Assembly (NCBI GenBank): GCA_017347465.1
Contig: AP021858.1
Span: 372,001-436,000, forward strand
Reading direction: 5' to 3'
Source: Candidatus Nitrosymbiomonas proteolyticus
GTDB taxonomy: Bacteria; Armatimonadota; Fimbriimonadia; Fimbriimonadales; Fimbriimonadaceae
DNA: 64,000 nucleotides
Every line of letters starts with the position of its first letter. The stretch's first letter is position 1. The position numbers and the translations under genes were made by a program. This document shows, piece by piece, positions 57,468 to 64,000 of the stretch. The notes beneath the pieces were generated by a model. The model had not been told where the DNA came from. It worked only from the letters and a program-made list of their open reading frames with translations, and did not search any database.

Positions 57468-59372
57468 ATGTCGCAAGACAAGATCGTGATCGTCGGCGCC
57501 CGCGAGAACAACCTCAAGAACCTCTCGCTTGAGATCCCTCGCGACAGGCTGGTCGTGATCACCGGGCTTTCGGGCTCGGGGAAATCGAGTCTCGCGTTCG
57601 ATACGCTGTACGCAGAGGGGCAGCGGCGCTATGTCGAGAGCCTCAGCGCGTACGCCCGCCAATTCCTCGGCCAGATGGATAAGCCCGATGTCGATCACAT
57701 CGACGGGCTTTCGCCGGCGATTTCGATCGACCAGAAGAGCGCGAGCCGCAACCCACGCTCCACGGTCGGCACCGTCACCGAGATCTACGACTACCTCCGA
57801 ATCCTCTTTGCCCGGGCCGGGACGCCCTACTGCCCGAACGGCCACGGGCCCATCGAGCGGCAAACGTCCGATCAAATTGTGGATACCGCGCTCAGCTTGC
57901 CTCAGGGCGCGATGCTTCAGATTCTCGGCCCGATCGTTCGCGGTCGAAAGGGCGAATACAAGTCGGTGCTCGAAGACATCAACCGCCAAGGGTTTGTGCG
58001 GGCGCGGGTCGACGGGGAGATGTACGAGGTCACCGACGACATCCCGATGGACAGGTACAAGCAGCACACCATCGAAGTGGTCGTGGACCGCTTGATCGTG
58101 GGCGACGATATGCGGCAGCGGGTGGCCGACTCCATCGAGATCGCCATGAAGCTAGGCAAAGGACTCACGACGCTCCTCTGGAGAGTCGGCGACGGAGCCG
58201 AGCAAGAGGCCACCTACAGCGAGCACTTCGCTTGCCCAACTTGCGGATTCAGCATGCCCGAACCCGAGCCCAGGATGTTCTCGTTCAACTCGCCTTACGG
58301 AGCGTGCCCCGACTGCACCGGACTCGGCACGAAGACCGAGTTCGACCCGGACCTGATCTGCCCCGACCCCAAGAAGCCGCTTCGAAACGGCGCCATCTTG
58401 CCGTTTGTCTACAAATCCGGCGAAGTCAAGGAGTGGTGGCCGGAGATGCTCGATGCGGTCGGCCGGGCTTGCGGTTTCGATGCTTCCCTTCCGGTGAATC
58501 AGATCCCCGAGGCGGGCATGAAGGCGGTTTGGGAGGGCCTCGAAGAGCAGGTCGAGGTCGTCATGCGATATGGCTCAAGGGAGCGCAAGTTCATGACCGG
58601 TTGGGAAGGCGTGCTCGCCGCCCTCCGCAAACGCTTCGAATCCACGGAGAGCGAATGGGTCCGAAACGACCTCGCTCAGTACCAATCCACCCGCCCCTGC
58701 CCCGCTTGCGCCGGAAGGCGTCTCAAATCGGAGTCCCTCCACGTCCTCTTGCCCTCGCCCGCCAAAAAGGTCGATCCTTCTGGAGTCTCGATCGCCGACA
58801 TCACTGGGCTCACCATCGAAGCCGCGGGTGCTTACTTCGACCGCTTGCCCAAGTTCCTTAGCGCCCGTCAACTGACGATCGCCGAAAGGGTGATTCGGGA
58901 GATATCGGAGCGCCTGAGGTTCCTCTTGGACGTCGGACTTGGCTACCTGACGCTCGATCGCAACGCGCGGACTCTGGCCGGGGGCGAGGCGCAACGGATT
59001 CGACTCGCCACTCAGATCGGATCGGGCCTCATGGGATGCCTCTACATCCTCGACGAACCCAGCATCGGGCTTCACCAGAGAGACAACCACAAGCTGATCG
59101 AAACCCTCCAGCGACTTCGAAACGTGGGAAACACCGTCATCGTCGTCGAACATGACGAAGAGACCATGAGGGCCGCCGATTGGCTGATCGATCTCGGCCC
59201 CGGCGCGGGCGAACACGGCGGCGAGATCGTCGCGCAAGGCACGCTGGAAACCGTGCTCGCTTCGGATTCCCTCACAGCTCAGTACCTCAACGGCGAGCGG
59301 TCGATTCCGGTTCCCCAAGAGCGCCGCAAGCCGACGAGCCCGTGCCCGCTCAAAAAAACCAAACTAAGGTAG
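57468..59372 (+). CDS. uvrA: UvrA N-terminal half (truncated or split excinuclease subunit A)
   Basis: A 634-residue protein; complete UvrA is about 940. It contains the whole first ATPase unit: Walker [10 protein letters not shown] (33-41), the UvrB-interaction and insertion regions, a zinc finger starting C256-x2-C259 with a second C-x2-C near 280, CPACAGRRL, the signature [15 protein letters not shown] and Walker [12 protein letters not shown]. It then ends after [10 protein letters not shown], where the second ATPase unit should begin with a [13 protein letters not shown] motif. The stop overlaps the end of the convergent methyltransferase by nine bases. The second half is not found in any frame downstream. 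Confidence 0.9.
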   Translation: MSQDKIVIVGARENNLKNLSLEIPRDRLVVITGLSGSGKSSLAFDTLYAEGQRRYVESLSAYARQFLGQMDKPDVDHIDGLSPAISIDQKSASRNPRSTVGTVTEIYDYLRILFARAGTPYCPNGHGPIERQTSDQIVDTALSLPQGAMLQILGPIVRGRKGEYKSVLEDINRQGFVRARVDGEMYEVTDDIPMDRYKQHTIEVVVDRLIVGDDMRQRVADSIEIAMKLGKGLTTLLWRVGDGAEQEATYSEHFACPTCGFSMPEPEPRMFSFNSPYGACPDCTGLGTKTEFDPDLICPDPKKPLRNGAILPFVYKSGEVKEWWPEMLDAVGRACGFDASLPVNQIPEAGMKAVWEGLEEQVEVVMRYGSRERKFMTGWEGVLAALRKRFESTESEWVRNDLAQYQSTRPCPACAGRRLKSESLHVLLPSPAKKVDPSGVSIADITGLTIEAAGAYFDRLPKFLSARQLTIAERVIREISERLRFLLDVGLGYLTLDRNARTLAGGEAQRIRLATQIGSGLMGCLYILDEPSIGLHQRDNHKLIETLQRLRNVGNTVIVVEHDEETMRAADWLIDLGPGAGEHGGEIVAQGTLETVLASDSLTAQYLNGERSIPVPQERRKPTSPCPLKKTKLR

Positions 59373-60131
59373 CTCCGGCCGCTTGCAGACGTACATCGCC
59401 TCAACCTCGTCGAGCTTCACAGGCCGCTCGCCCCAGTCTCCGGCAGTTCCTCCCCATACGTGAAGAACCTCGAATCCGACATGGCGCAGCATCGCCACCA
59501 TCTCGGGAGGTATCAGCAGCCGCTCGCGGATCATCATCGCGACCCGTCCTTCGGGCAACTCCCACTCATCGACGTACCTCGCAAGCATCGTCGTTGGATC
59601 GAACGTGTTCCGTTCGACGTCCTCATCGGTCATTCGGCGAATCAATGCGTAGCCGTTCAGCGCGGTCGCCAGGAATCCTCCGCCTGGGCGTAGGCTCGAA
59701 AAGGCGGATTGCAGAATCTTCAGGTCATGCAGTATCGGGTCGTCGTCGAGGTTCGCCAGGCCCAAGCCGCCCTCACAAAGGCAGAGGACAGCGTCAAACC
59801 GGCCCGCTCCATCGAACTCCCCTGCGTCGCCGACGATCCACTCGACGCTGGCGCCGCGCCGCCCAGCCGCCTTCCGCGCCTCGGCGATCATGCCCTCAGA
59901 AAGGTCCAGTCCGACGACCTCGAATCCCCGCAGCGCGAGTTCGATGGCGTGCCGCCCCGTACCACATCCGATGTCGAGCACACGCGCGGGAGGCTGAAGC
60001 GCTAGCTTGTCGATCAGGAATTGGACCTCGGCGAGCGTGTCCTTCGTAAACGGGTTTTCCATGTAGCGCGGCGCGTGTTCGTCAAAGAACTCACGCCACG
60101 TCTTCGCCTGGGGCTGGTCAGACTCGGCCAT
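59364..60131 (-). CDS. Class I SAM-dependent methyltransferase
   Basis: A 255-residue methyltransferase with motif I VLDIGCGTGRHAIELALRGF, the acidic GLDLSEGMI and WIVGDAGEF. Substrate is unknown. The C-terminal part (residues about 165-255) looks like a small substrate domain. TAATGT ends eight bases before the ATG. Its 3' end overlaps the truncated uvrA gene by nine bases, so the arrangement may result from a deletion or insertion that joined the two. Confidence 0.85.
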   Translation of the reverse strand: MAESDQPQAKTWREFFDEHAPRYMENPFTKDTLAEVQFLIDKLALQPPARVLDIGCGTGRHAIELALRGFEVVGLDLSEGMIAEARKAAGRRGASVEWIVGDAGEFDGAGRFDAVLCLCEGGLGLANLDDDPILHDLKILQSAFSSLRPGGGFLATALNGYALIRRMTDEDVERNTFDPTTMLARYVDEWELPEGRVAMMIRERLLIPPEMVAMLRHVGFEVLHVWGGTAGDWGERPVKLDEVEAMYVCKRPELP

Positions 60132-60236
60132 TCGGCCTCACATTACCGCACAAACCAACCCGGCGGCTGCCAGTAACCCAGCCTCAGTCAGAACTCCCGA
60201 ACTCCCCTTCGCCTCGCTGCATTTCACTCCCGGCGC

Positions 60237-60264
60237 CCCGGTCTGACTCGAAGAGCAGACCGGG
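60237..60264. repeat. Perfect nine-base hairpin next to the DUF559 element
   Basis: CCCGGTCTG (60237-60245) and CAGACCGGG (60256-60264) pair perfectly around a ten-base loop, 16 bases before the left 45-bp repeat. There is no T-run on the plus strand, so it is not a clear terminator. Confidence 0.6.
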
Positions 60265-60280
60265 AAGAATCAAGGACATT

Positions 60281-60325
60281 CCCCCTCGCCCCTCCGGGGG
60301 AGAGGGGGCCAGGGGGTGAGGGGCA
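60281..60325. repeat. Left 45-bp GC-rich inverted repeat flanking the DUF559 gene
   Basis: This 45-base tract is the reverse complement of 60781-60825 with a single mismatch. It is itself partly palindromic (CCCCCTC with GAGGGGG) and made of alternating C-runs and G-runs. Translated on the minus strand it gives PHPLAPSPPEGRG, a peptide artefact familiar from many annotated genomes, which marks it as a dispersed repeat type. Confidence 0.85.
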
Positions 60326-60371
60326 AGAACTTTCCGGCCCACCGGGCTTCCCGCCAGACCAATCAAGCCTG

Positions 60372-60377
60372 TACAAT
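60372..60377 (+). promoter_or_regulatory. Possible -10 element (TACAAT) for the DUF559 gene
   Basis: TACAAT ends seven bases before the ATG at 60385, inside the region bounded by the inverted repeats, so the element would carry its own promoter. Confidence 0.4.
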
Positions 60378-60384
60378 TCAGACC

Positions 60385-60774
60385 ATGCCACGCGACCGGC
60401 ATCCCACGTCGCGCGACCTCGCCAGGGCGTCCCGCAAAGGTCCGTCCGTAGCCGAAGACATCATGTGGGAGTTTCTTCGCGCCTCCCGAACAGGATTCAA
60501 GTTTCGACGAGAGCACCCCGTCGGGGAGTTTCGAATCGACTTCTTCTGCCGCGAAGCGATGCTCGGTGTCGAAATGGACGGAGAGCAACATGATGCCAAC
60601 CGCGATGCAACGAGGGACAAAGAGCTATCGAACCTGGGGATTCTGATTCATCGCATTCCGAACCGGCGGTTTCTTCTCCTCGACCCGACGCCCTACCAAG
60701 ACGATGTTGCCACCGTCGTGAACCTGTGCGAGCAGCGTTCTGGCCGGAAGGCCTTCCCAGACGTCATGACCTGA
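60385..60774 (+). CDS. DUF559 protein, Vsr/PD-(D/E)XK-like nuclease fold
   Basis: A 129-residue protein with the DUF559 pattern: SVAEDIMWEFLR, then GFKFRREHPVGEFRIDFFC, then LGVEMDGEQHDANRDATRDK and GILIHRIPN. The Glu, the Asp of IDFFC and the ExDGxQH motif correspond to the catalytic residues of the very-short-patch-repair endonuclease-like fold. The family is common but its role is unproven. The gene lies exactly between two inverted 45-bp repeats with 59 bases on the left and six on the right, and has no functionally related neighbour. ATG 60385 is preferred to the upstream ATG at 60316, which reads through repeat-adjacent sequence. Confidence 0.85.
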   Translation: MPRDRHPTSRDLARASRKGPSVAEDIMWEFLRASRTGFKFRREHPVGEFRIDFFCREAMLGVEMDGEQHDANRDATRDKELSNLGILIHRIPNRRFLLLDPTPYQDDVATVVNLCEQRSGRKAFPDVMT

Positions 60775-60780
60775 GAACCG

Positions 60781-60825
60781 TGCCCCTCACCCCCTGGCCC
60801 CCTCTCCCCCAGAGGGGCGAGGGGG
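60781..60825. repeat. Right 45-bp GC-rich inverted repeat flanking the DUF559 gene
   Basis: Reverse complement of 60281-60325 at 44 of 45 positions, beginning six bases after the DUF559 stop. On the plus strand it translates as LTPWPPLPQRGEGE, another recurrent artefact peptide. Its hairpin may also act as a transcription end or 3' mRNA stabiliser for the DUF559 gene. Confidence 0.85.
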
Positions 60826-60884
60826 AGGCAGGGAAATTGGGGTCAGAATGGGAAACGAATCCAAGGATCGAACCGAGGACAAGG

Positions 60885-61298
60885 GTGACGACAATCCGCG
60901 TACGAAAGTTGGCCGACGATCTGCTCCGCGCGATCGGCCTGATGGGCGTGGTCGTCGCCTCGGGTTTCTGCTTCATCAACGGGCTCCTCTCGTGTTGGAT
61001 CGGGCGCGCTCCATTGCTGCCCGTTCCAAGTCCAAACGAGAGCATCGTGGCGCAAGTGACCGAAGTCAACCCGGGAGCAATGTCGAGCATGGATCACGAT
61101 GTAACGATCAGGGCCCGCCAATCGAGCTTCGGCGGCGAGGTCGTGCTGCAGACTTCGGGCGCAGGCGAAGTGCGCGTAACCTGGCAAGATGATTCGGAGG
61201 TCGCCTTGCGGATTCCCCGCCGGGCAACGATCCGCCACTTCCAAAATGGTGTCTGGGTCGATGGCCGGTGGATCAAGGTGAAGCTGGACCTCTACTGA
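60885..61298 (+). CDS. Small single-helix membrane protein of unknown function
   Basis: A 137-residue frame starting at GTG 60885 (ACAAGG upstream). It has a basic N-terminus, one membrane helix (AIGLMGVVVASGFCFINGLL) and an extracytoplasmic part with a strand-rich pattern (VTIRARQSSFGGEVVLQTSG, WVDGRWIKVKLDLY). No family is recognised with confidence. The frame is open upstream through the right DUF559 repeat, but that part is repeat-derived. Confidence 0.55.
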   Translation: MTTIRVRKLADDLLRAIGLMGVVVASGFCFINGLLSCWIGRAPLLPVPSPNESIVAQVTEVNPGAMSSMDHDVTIRARQSSFGGEVVLQTSGAGEVRVTWQDDSEVALRIPRRATIRHFQNGVWVDGRWIKVKLDLY

Positions 61299-61644
61299 GA
61301 GAGCGTTCCCAGCCGTCTCCCGCCATTCCTAACATCCCCGCTCATCGGCCCAACGACCCCAGCGCTCAGTTCAGTTCCCCCCAATCCCGCACTTCGACCG
61401 GGGCAACCTGGCACAGAAGCGGATAGAGGGTTCGGCCAAGTGCGGAAAACGAACCCTTGGTGTTGACCGCCCGACGAAACCCATCACCGAAACCAACGAA
61501 CCGCGCAGAGATCATCCCTGAGCGCGGCGGTCTCGGCAGTCGCGCGGCGCGCCCTTCTTCGCCGATTTCTCTCACGTCCCGCCTGAGGTTCGCGTGCGGA
61601 TCGCCCGATACATCTACCGGGATTGAGCCACCGGAGCATTGCTT
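61299..61644. other. Intergenic stretch without a supported gene
   Basis: About 345 bases between the small membrane protein and the pilus ATPase. A 69-codon minus-strand frame (61366-61575) has no recognised domain. It presumably contains the promoter of the pilus operon, but no convincing pair of hexamers was seen. Confidence 0.4.
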
Positions 61645-62469
61645 ATGTATGAGTCCTATTGGGGTTTGCAGGAACCGCCCTTTAGCCTAACACCAGACCC
61701 GCGATTCCTCTACTTGAGTCGCGGACACGAAGACGCGCTCACGATGCTGCATTACGCCATCCACCGCAACAAGGGCGCGGCGATGCTCTGCGGCGACATC
61801 GGGCTGGGCAAGACCACGGTCAGCCGCAAGCTTCTCGATCTGCTCGATCCCGTGAGGTTTCGGACCGTCTTGATCGTCAATCCCATCTTGACACCGGTTC
61901 AAATCCTGCACGAGATTCTCTCGCAGGTCGGGCATCCCGCGACGACTCGCAACCGGCAGGTGTTGGTGCAAGAACTCCACAACGTCCTCGTCAGCTTCTA
62001 TGAGCGGGGACAGCAAGTGGTGCTGATGATCGACGAGGCTCACCTGATTCGCTCGACTCAGACGCTCGAAGAGCTCCGCTTGCTGCTGAACTGCCAAATG
62101 AACGACCAGTTCCTGATCAGTTTGCTGCTTCTGGGCCAGCTCGAACTCAGGGATAAGCTCGCGAAGGTCCCCGCGCTCGAACAGAGGATGTCGATCCGGT
62201 ACCTGCTCGATAAGCTCGACGTTCAGGAGTCCGGCGCGCTGGTGGAACACCGGCTGCGGGTGGCCGGCTATTCGGGCGACCACAGCGCGTTCACCCCCGA
62301 TGCGACTTACGAGATGCACAAGTACACCGATGGCACTCCTCGCCTGATCTGCCAGATGGCCGATAACGCGCTGATGGTGGGGATGGCGAAGAAAGCTCAA
62401 ATGATCGACGGGTTCCTCATGCACGAGGTGATCTCCGAGTTCACCGGGAGCCGGGAGCGTGCGGCATGA
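61645..62469 (+). CDS. ExeA/GspA-like AAA ATPase of the pilus operon
   Basis: A 274-residue ATPase starting MYESYWGLQEPPFSLTPDPR, the family hallmark. Walker A is GDIGLGKTT (50-58), Walker B is VVLMIDEAH, and the C-terminal lid contains YTDGTPRLICQMAD. ExeA/GspA/MshM-type proteins use ATP to help install secretins or organise peptidoglycan around them. ATG 61645 is preferred to TTG 61639. Its end overlaps the next gene by four bases. The ExeA-like group often lacks the peptidoglycan-binding domain, as here. Confidence 0.88.
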   Translation: MYESYWGLQEPPFSLTPDPRFLYLSRGHEDALTMLHYAIHRNKGAAMLCGDIGLGKTTVSRKLLDLLDPVRFRTVLIVNPILTPVQILHEILSQVGHPATTRNRQVLVQELHNVLVSFYERGQQVVLMIDEAHLIRSTQTLEELRLLLNCQMNDQFLISLLLLGQLELRDKLAKVPALEQRMSIRYLLDKLDVQESGALVEHRLRVAGYSGDHSAFTPDATYEMHKYTDGTPRLICQMADNALMVGMAKKAQMIDGFLMHEVISEFTGSRERAA

Positions 62470-62984
62470 ACTTGGCAGATGCGATTCGACAGGCAGCGCA
62501 ACTGAAGCGGCCCGGACCCGAGGAGATATCCATGAATGTGAATCCGATGGGGGAAACCCCCGAGAAGCAGTCGCAGCCCGAAGCCCAATTCGCAGAGCCC
62601 GCTTTGGCTTCTGGAGCGGACCAGCCTGCGCCGCAGCCCCGGCCGCACACCGTCGACGCGATCACCACGGAACCGGTGGCCGCCCCTGAACCGCCTTCGC
62701 TTCCGATCGCAGGAGGCAACGTCGTTCGCCTGGAGCTATTCCTCGCGCCCGAGCAACTCAGCGAGCTCTTCCGCGCGGTCGCAGGAACGCAGCACAGCAC
62801 GATGACGCTCCGAGAAGCCGCGAGATACCTGAGGGTTTCCCCGGCCGCTCTCGATGATATGGCGCGCGAGGGCGTCGTGCCCGCGGTTTCGATTGAAGGC
62901 CGCTGGCGATTCCCCAAGGCCAGTTTGGACGAATGGCTCACGCTGGAGTCGTTCCGATCCGGAGGTAACTCAAATGTCGCTTAG
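62466..62984 (+). CDS. Helix-turn-helix (excisionase-like) protein of the pilus operon
   Basis: A 172-residue protein. Residues 1-90 are Pro/Ala/Glu-rich and disordered. Residues about 115-160 form a MerR/excisionase-type winged HTH: TLREAARYLRVSPAALDDMA, VPAVSIEGRWRFPKASLDEW. It overlaps the ATPase gene by four bases and pilM by 11, so it is translated with the pilus proteins. It may regulate the operon or serve as a DNA or protein-binding adaptor; neither is shown. Confidence 0.75.
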   Translation: MNLADAIRQAAQLKRPGPEEISMNVNPMGETPEKQSQPEAQFAEPALASGADQPAPQPRPHTVDAITTEPVAAPEPPSLPIAGGNVVRLELFLAPEQLSELFRAVAGTQHSTMTLREAARYLRVSPAALDDMAREGVVPAVSIEGRWRFPKASLDEWLTLESFRSGGNSNVA

Positions 62985-64000
62985 TTTTCTGAGAAAGAAG
63001 TCCATCGTGGGCTTGGACATGGGCTCGAGCCGCATCCGCGCGGTCGAGCTTCTTCTGGCGCAGAGCGGTTGGGAGATCGGCAATATGGCCGCCATTGAGA
63101 CCCCCGCGGACGCGATTCGCGATGGGGTCGTGGTCGATCCTCAGTCAGTGGGGATGGCCATCCGGCAACTCTTGCGCGAGGCTCACATTGGCTCCAACGC
63201 GGCGAACATCGCGGTGGGCGGCGGAACGGTCGTCGTCCGGACGGTCCGCATGCCGTCGATGAGCGAAGCGACCCTCCGAAAATCCATCAAGTTTGAGGCT
63301 GGACGATACGTCCCCTCGTCGGTCGAGGACAGCTACATCGAGTTTGAGATTCTCGGCAAGGGCGAAGACGGACAAATGGACGTCTTGATCGTCGCTGCCC
63401 CGAAGGACGTCATTTCGAGCCGCGTGGCGGCTTGTGAGCAAGCGGGGCTCGAAGTCGAGGCGGTAGACGTCGAGATGTTTGCCGCTTATCGGGGTCTCGT
63501 CGAGGCGTCGGCTTCGAACGATTGGCGCGACAAGACGATCGCGCTGGTCGACATCGGCGCCAGCAAGACGAACATGAGCGTGGTTCGCAACGGGCGCTTC
63601 GCAATGACCCGCTCCATCTCCCAGGGCGGCAACCTCCTGACCGAGGCGCTGGGTTCGTATTTCAAGCTTTCGAACCTCGAAGCGGAAGAGGGTAAGGCGC
63701 AGCTCACCATCAAAGAACTGATCGACGATGGCAAGCCTAAAGAGAACCCTCCTCTTCGGGTGATTCAGCCTCATGTGGACGATCTTGTGAGGGAGATGCG
63801 CCGCTCCCTCAACTATTACCAGTCCCAGCTCAACGAAGCCGATCAGGGAGGCCACGTCGACTTGATCTTGCTGACCGGGGGAGGGTCGAAGCTGAGGGGG
63901 CTCGACGAGTATATGAGCCACAAGCTCGGCGTTTCCGCAAACACGTTGGGCGCCTTCAACGGGCCTCACATGCAGGCGCCGGAGAGCGCTGAGGCTGGCG
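62974..64000 (+). CDS. pilM: Type IV pilus assembly protein PilM, 3' end outside the window
   Basis: 342 residues are visible of an actin-like cytoplasmic ATPase that links PilN/PilO to the motor. Motifs: SIVGLDMGSSRIRAVEL (phosphate 1), IALVDIGASKTNMSVVRNG (phosphate 2) and LILLTGGGSKLRGLDEYM (adenosine). GGAGGT precedes the ATG inside the HTH gene. The reading frame is still open at 64000; pilN, pilO and the secretin are expected next. Confidence 0.92.
   Translation, partial: MSLSFLRKKSIVGLDMGSSRIRAVELLLAQSGWEIGNMAAIETPADAIRDGVVVDPQSVGMAIRQLLREAHIGSNAANIAVGGGTVVVRTVRMPSMSEATLRKSIKFEAGRYVPSSVEDSYIEFEILGKGEDGQMDVLIVAAPKDVISSRVAACEQAGLEVEAVDVEMFAAYRGLVEASASNDWRDKTIALVDIGASKTNMSVVRNGRFAMTRSISQGGNLLTEALGSYFKLSNLEAEEGKAQLTIKELIDDGKPKENPPLRVIQPHVDDLVREMRRSLNYYQSQLNEADQGGHVDLILLTGGGSKLRGLDEYMSHKLGVSANTLGAFNGPHMQAPESAEAG

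Noticed and set aside
59345..59372. A frameshift at the A7 run explaining the short UvrA
   Set aside because: Neither alternative frame downstream resumes UvrA motifs, and the following DNA encodes a complete convergent methyltransferase.
60184..60591. A minus-strand frame containing PHPLAPSPPEGRG, and the upstream part of the plus-strand frame at 60726 containing LTPWPPLPQRGEGE
   Set aside because: Both peptides are translations of the 45-bp repeats and not protein-coding sequence.
61366..61575. A 69-codon minus-strand frame in the gap before the pilus operon
   Set aside because: No domain, no clear ribosome-binding site and no neighbour on that strand; a remnant gene cannot be excluded but is not supported.
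1..64000. tRNA, rRNA, CRISPR arrays, insertion sequences and a complete prophage
   Set aside because: Intergenic regions were read for T-loop sequences, spaced repeats and transposase motifs; none was found. Apparent T-loop-like strings lie inside coding genes.

Overview
The window is a stretch of ordinary chromosome from a GC-rich diderm bacterium. The gene content best fits Armatimonadota, class Fimbriimonadia; this is an inference, because no rRNA is present. Supporting signs are DUF1559-like pseudopilins ending in a DGH-type motif, a PEP-CTERM protein, a copper-amine-oxidase-N-terminal-domain surface protein, a mycobacterial-Sdh1-like five-helix succinate dehydrogenase anchor, a CdaA/CdaR c-di-AMP pair and an outer-membrane barrel protein. 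No tRNA, rRNA, CRISPR array, insertion sequence or complete prophage was seen.

Layout. 1-5.5 kb: partial NamZ-like muramidase, TfoX-like protein, SdhC-like anchor plus SdhA (no SdhB), metallophosphatase/PQQ-propeller fusion. 5.5-10.3 kb: cdaA-cdaR-acetyltransferase, metK, a secreted protein with a pseudopilin-like passenger. 10.4-13.3 kb: rpsO-pnp behind a structured leader. 13.4-17.3 kb (minus): rplA, a conserved secreted protein and an ABC-2 exporter. 17.3-20.0 kb: a candidate structured small RNA, then trpD-trpC-trpF (minus). 20.1-25.5 kb: nuoA and nuoC, then two pseudopilin-lipoprotein cassettes and a third lipoprotein, then nuoD; nuoB is absent. 25.5-30.5 kb: PEP-CTERM protein, lpd, queF, copper-amine-oxidase-N protein, PilZ protein. 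30.5-31.9 kb (minus): three coupled phage-like genes resembling head-spike genes. 32-39.3 kb: CNNM/CorC transporter, then DapA-family lyase, fabI, FTCD-N protein, purK, prolyl oligopeptidase. 39.3-43.5 kb: oversized MalG-like permease and an ABC exporter. 43.6-50.9 kb: SecD-P1-like protein, four tandem paralogous secreted proteins, rodA, ftsK. 51-53.9 kb: outer-membrane protein, metal-binding protein and metal permease, without an ATPase. 54-60.1 kb: MFS transporter, uvrC, a half-length uvrA, a methyltransferase. 60.2-60.8 kb: a DUF559 nuclease-like gene between two inverted 45-bp GC-rich repeats. 61.6-64 kb: start of a type IV pilus operon (ExeA-like ATPase, HTH protein, pilM).

Many genes overlap by 4 bp or sit within 10 bp, which indicates translational coupling. 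A striking number of start codons lie only 6-16 bases downstream of a TANNNT hexamer, suggesting that leaderless or very short-leader transcripts are common here. The strongest candidates for something undescribed are the DUF559 gene with its flanking inverted repeats, the orphan structured RNA at 17.5 kb, the pseudopilin-lipoprotein cassettes inside the split nuo locus, the head-spike-like trio, and the truncated UvrA.
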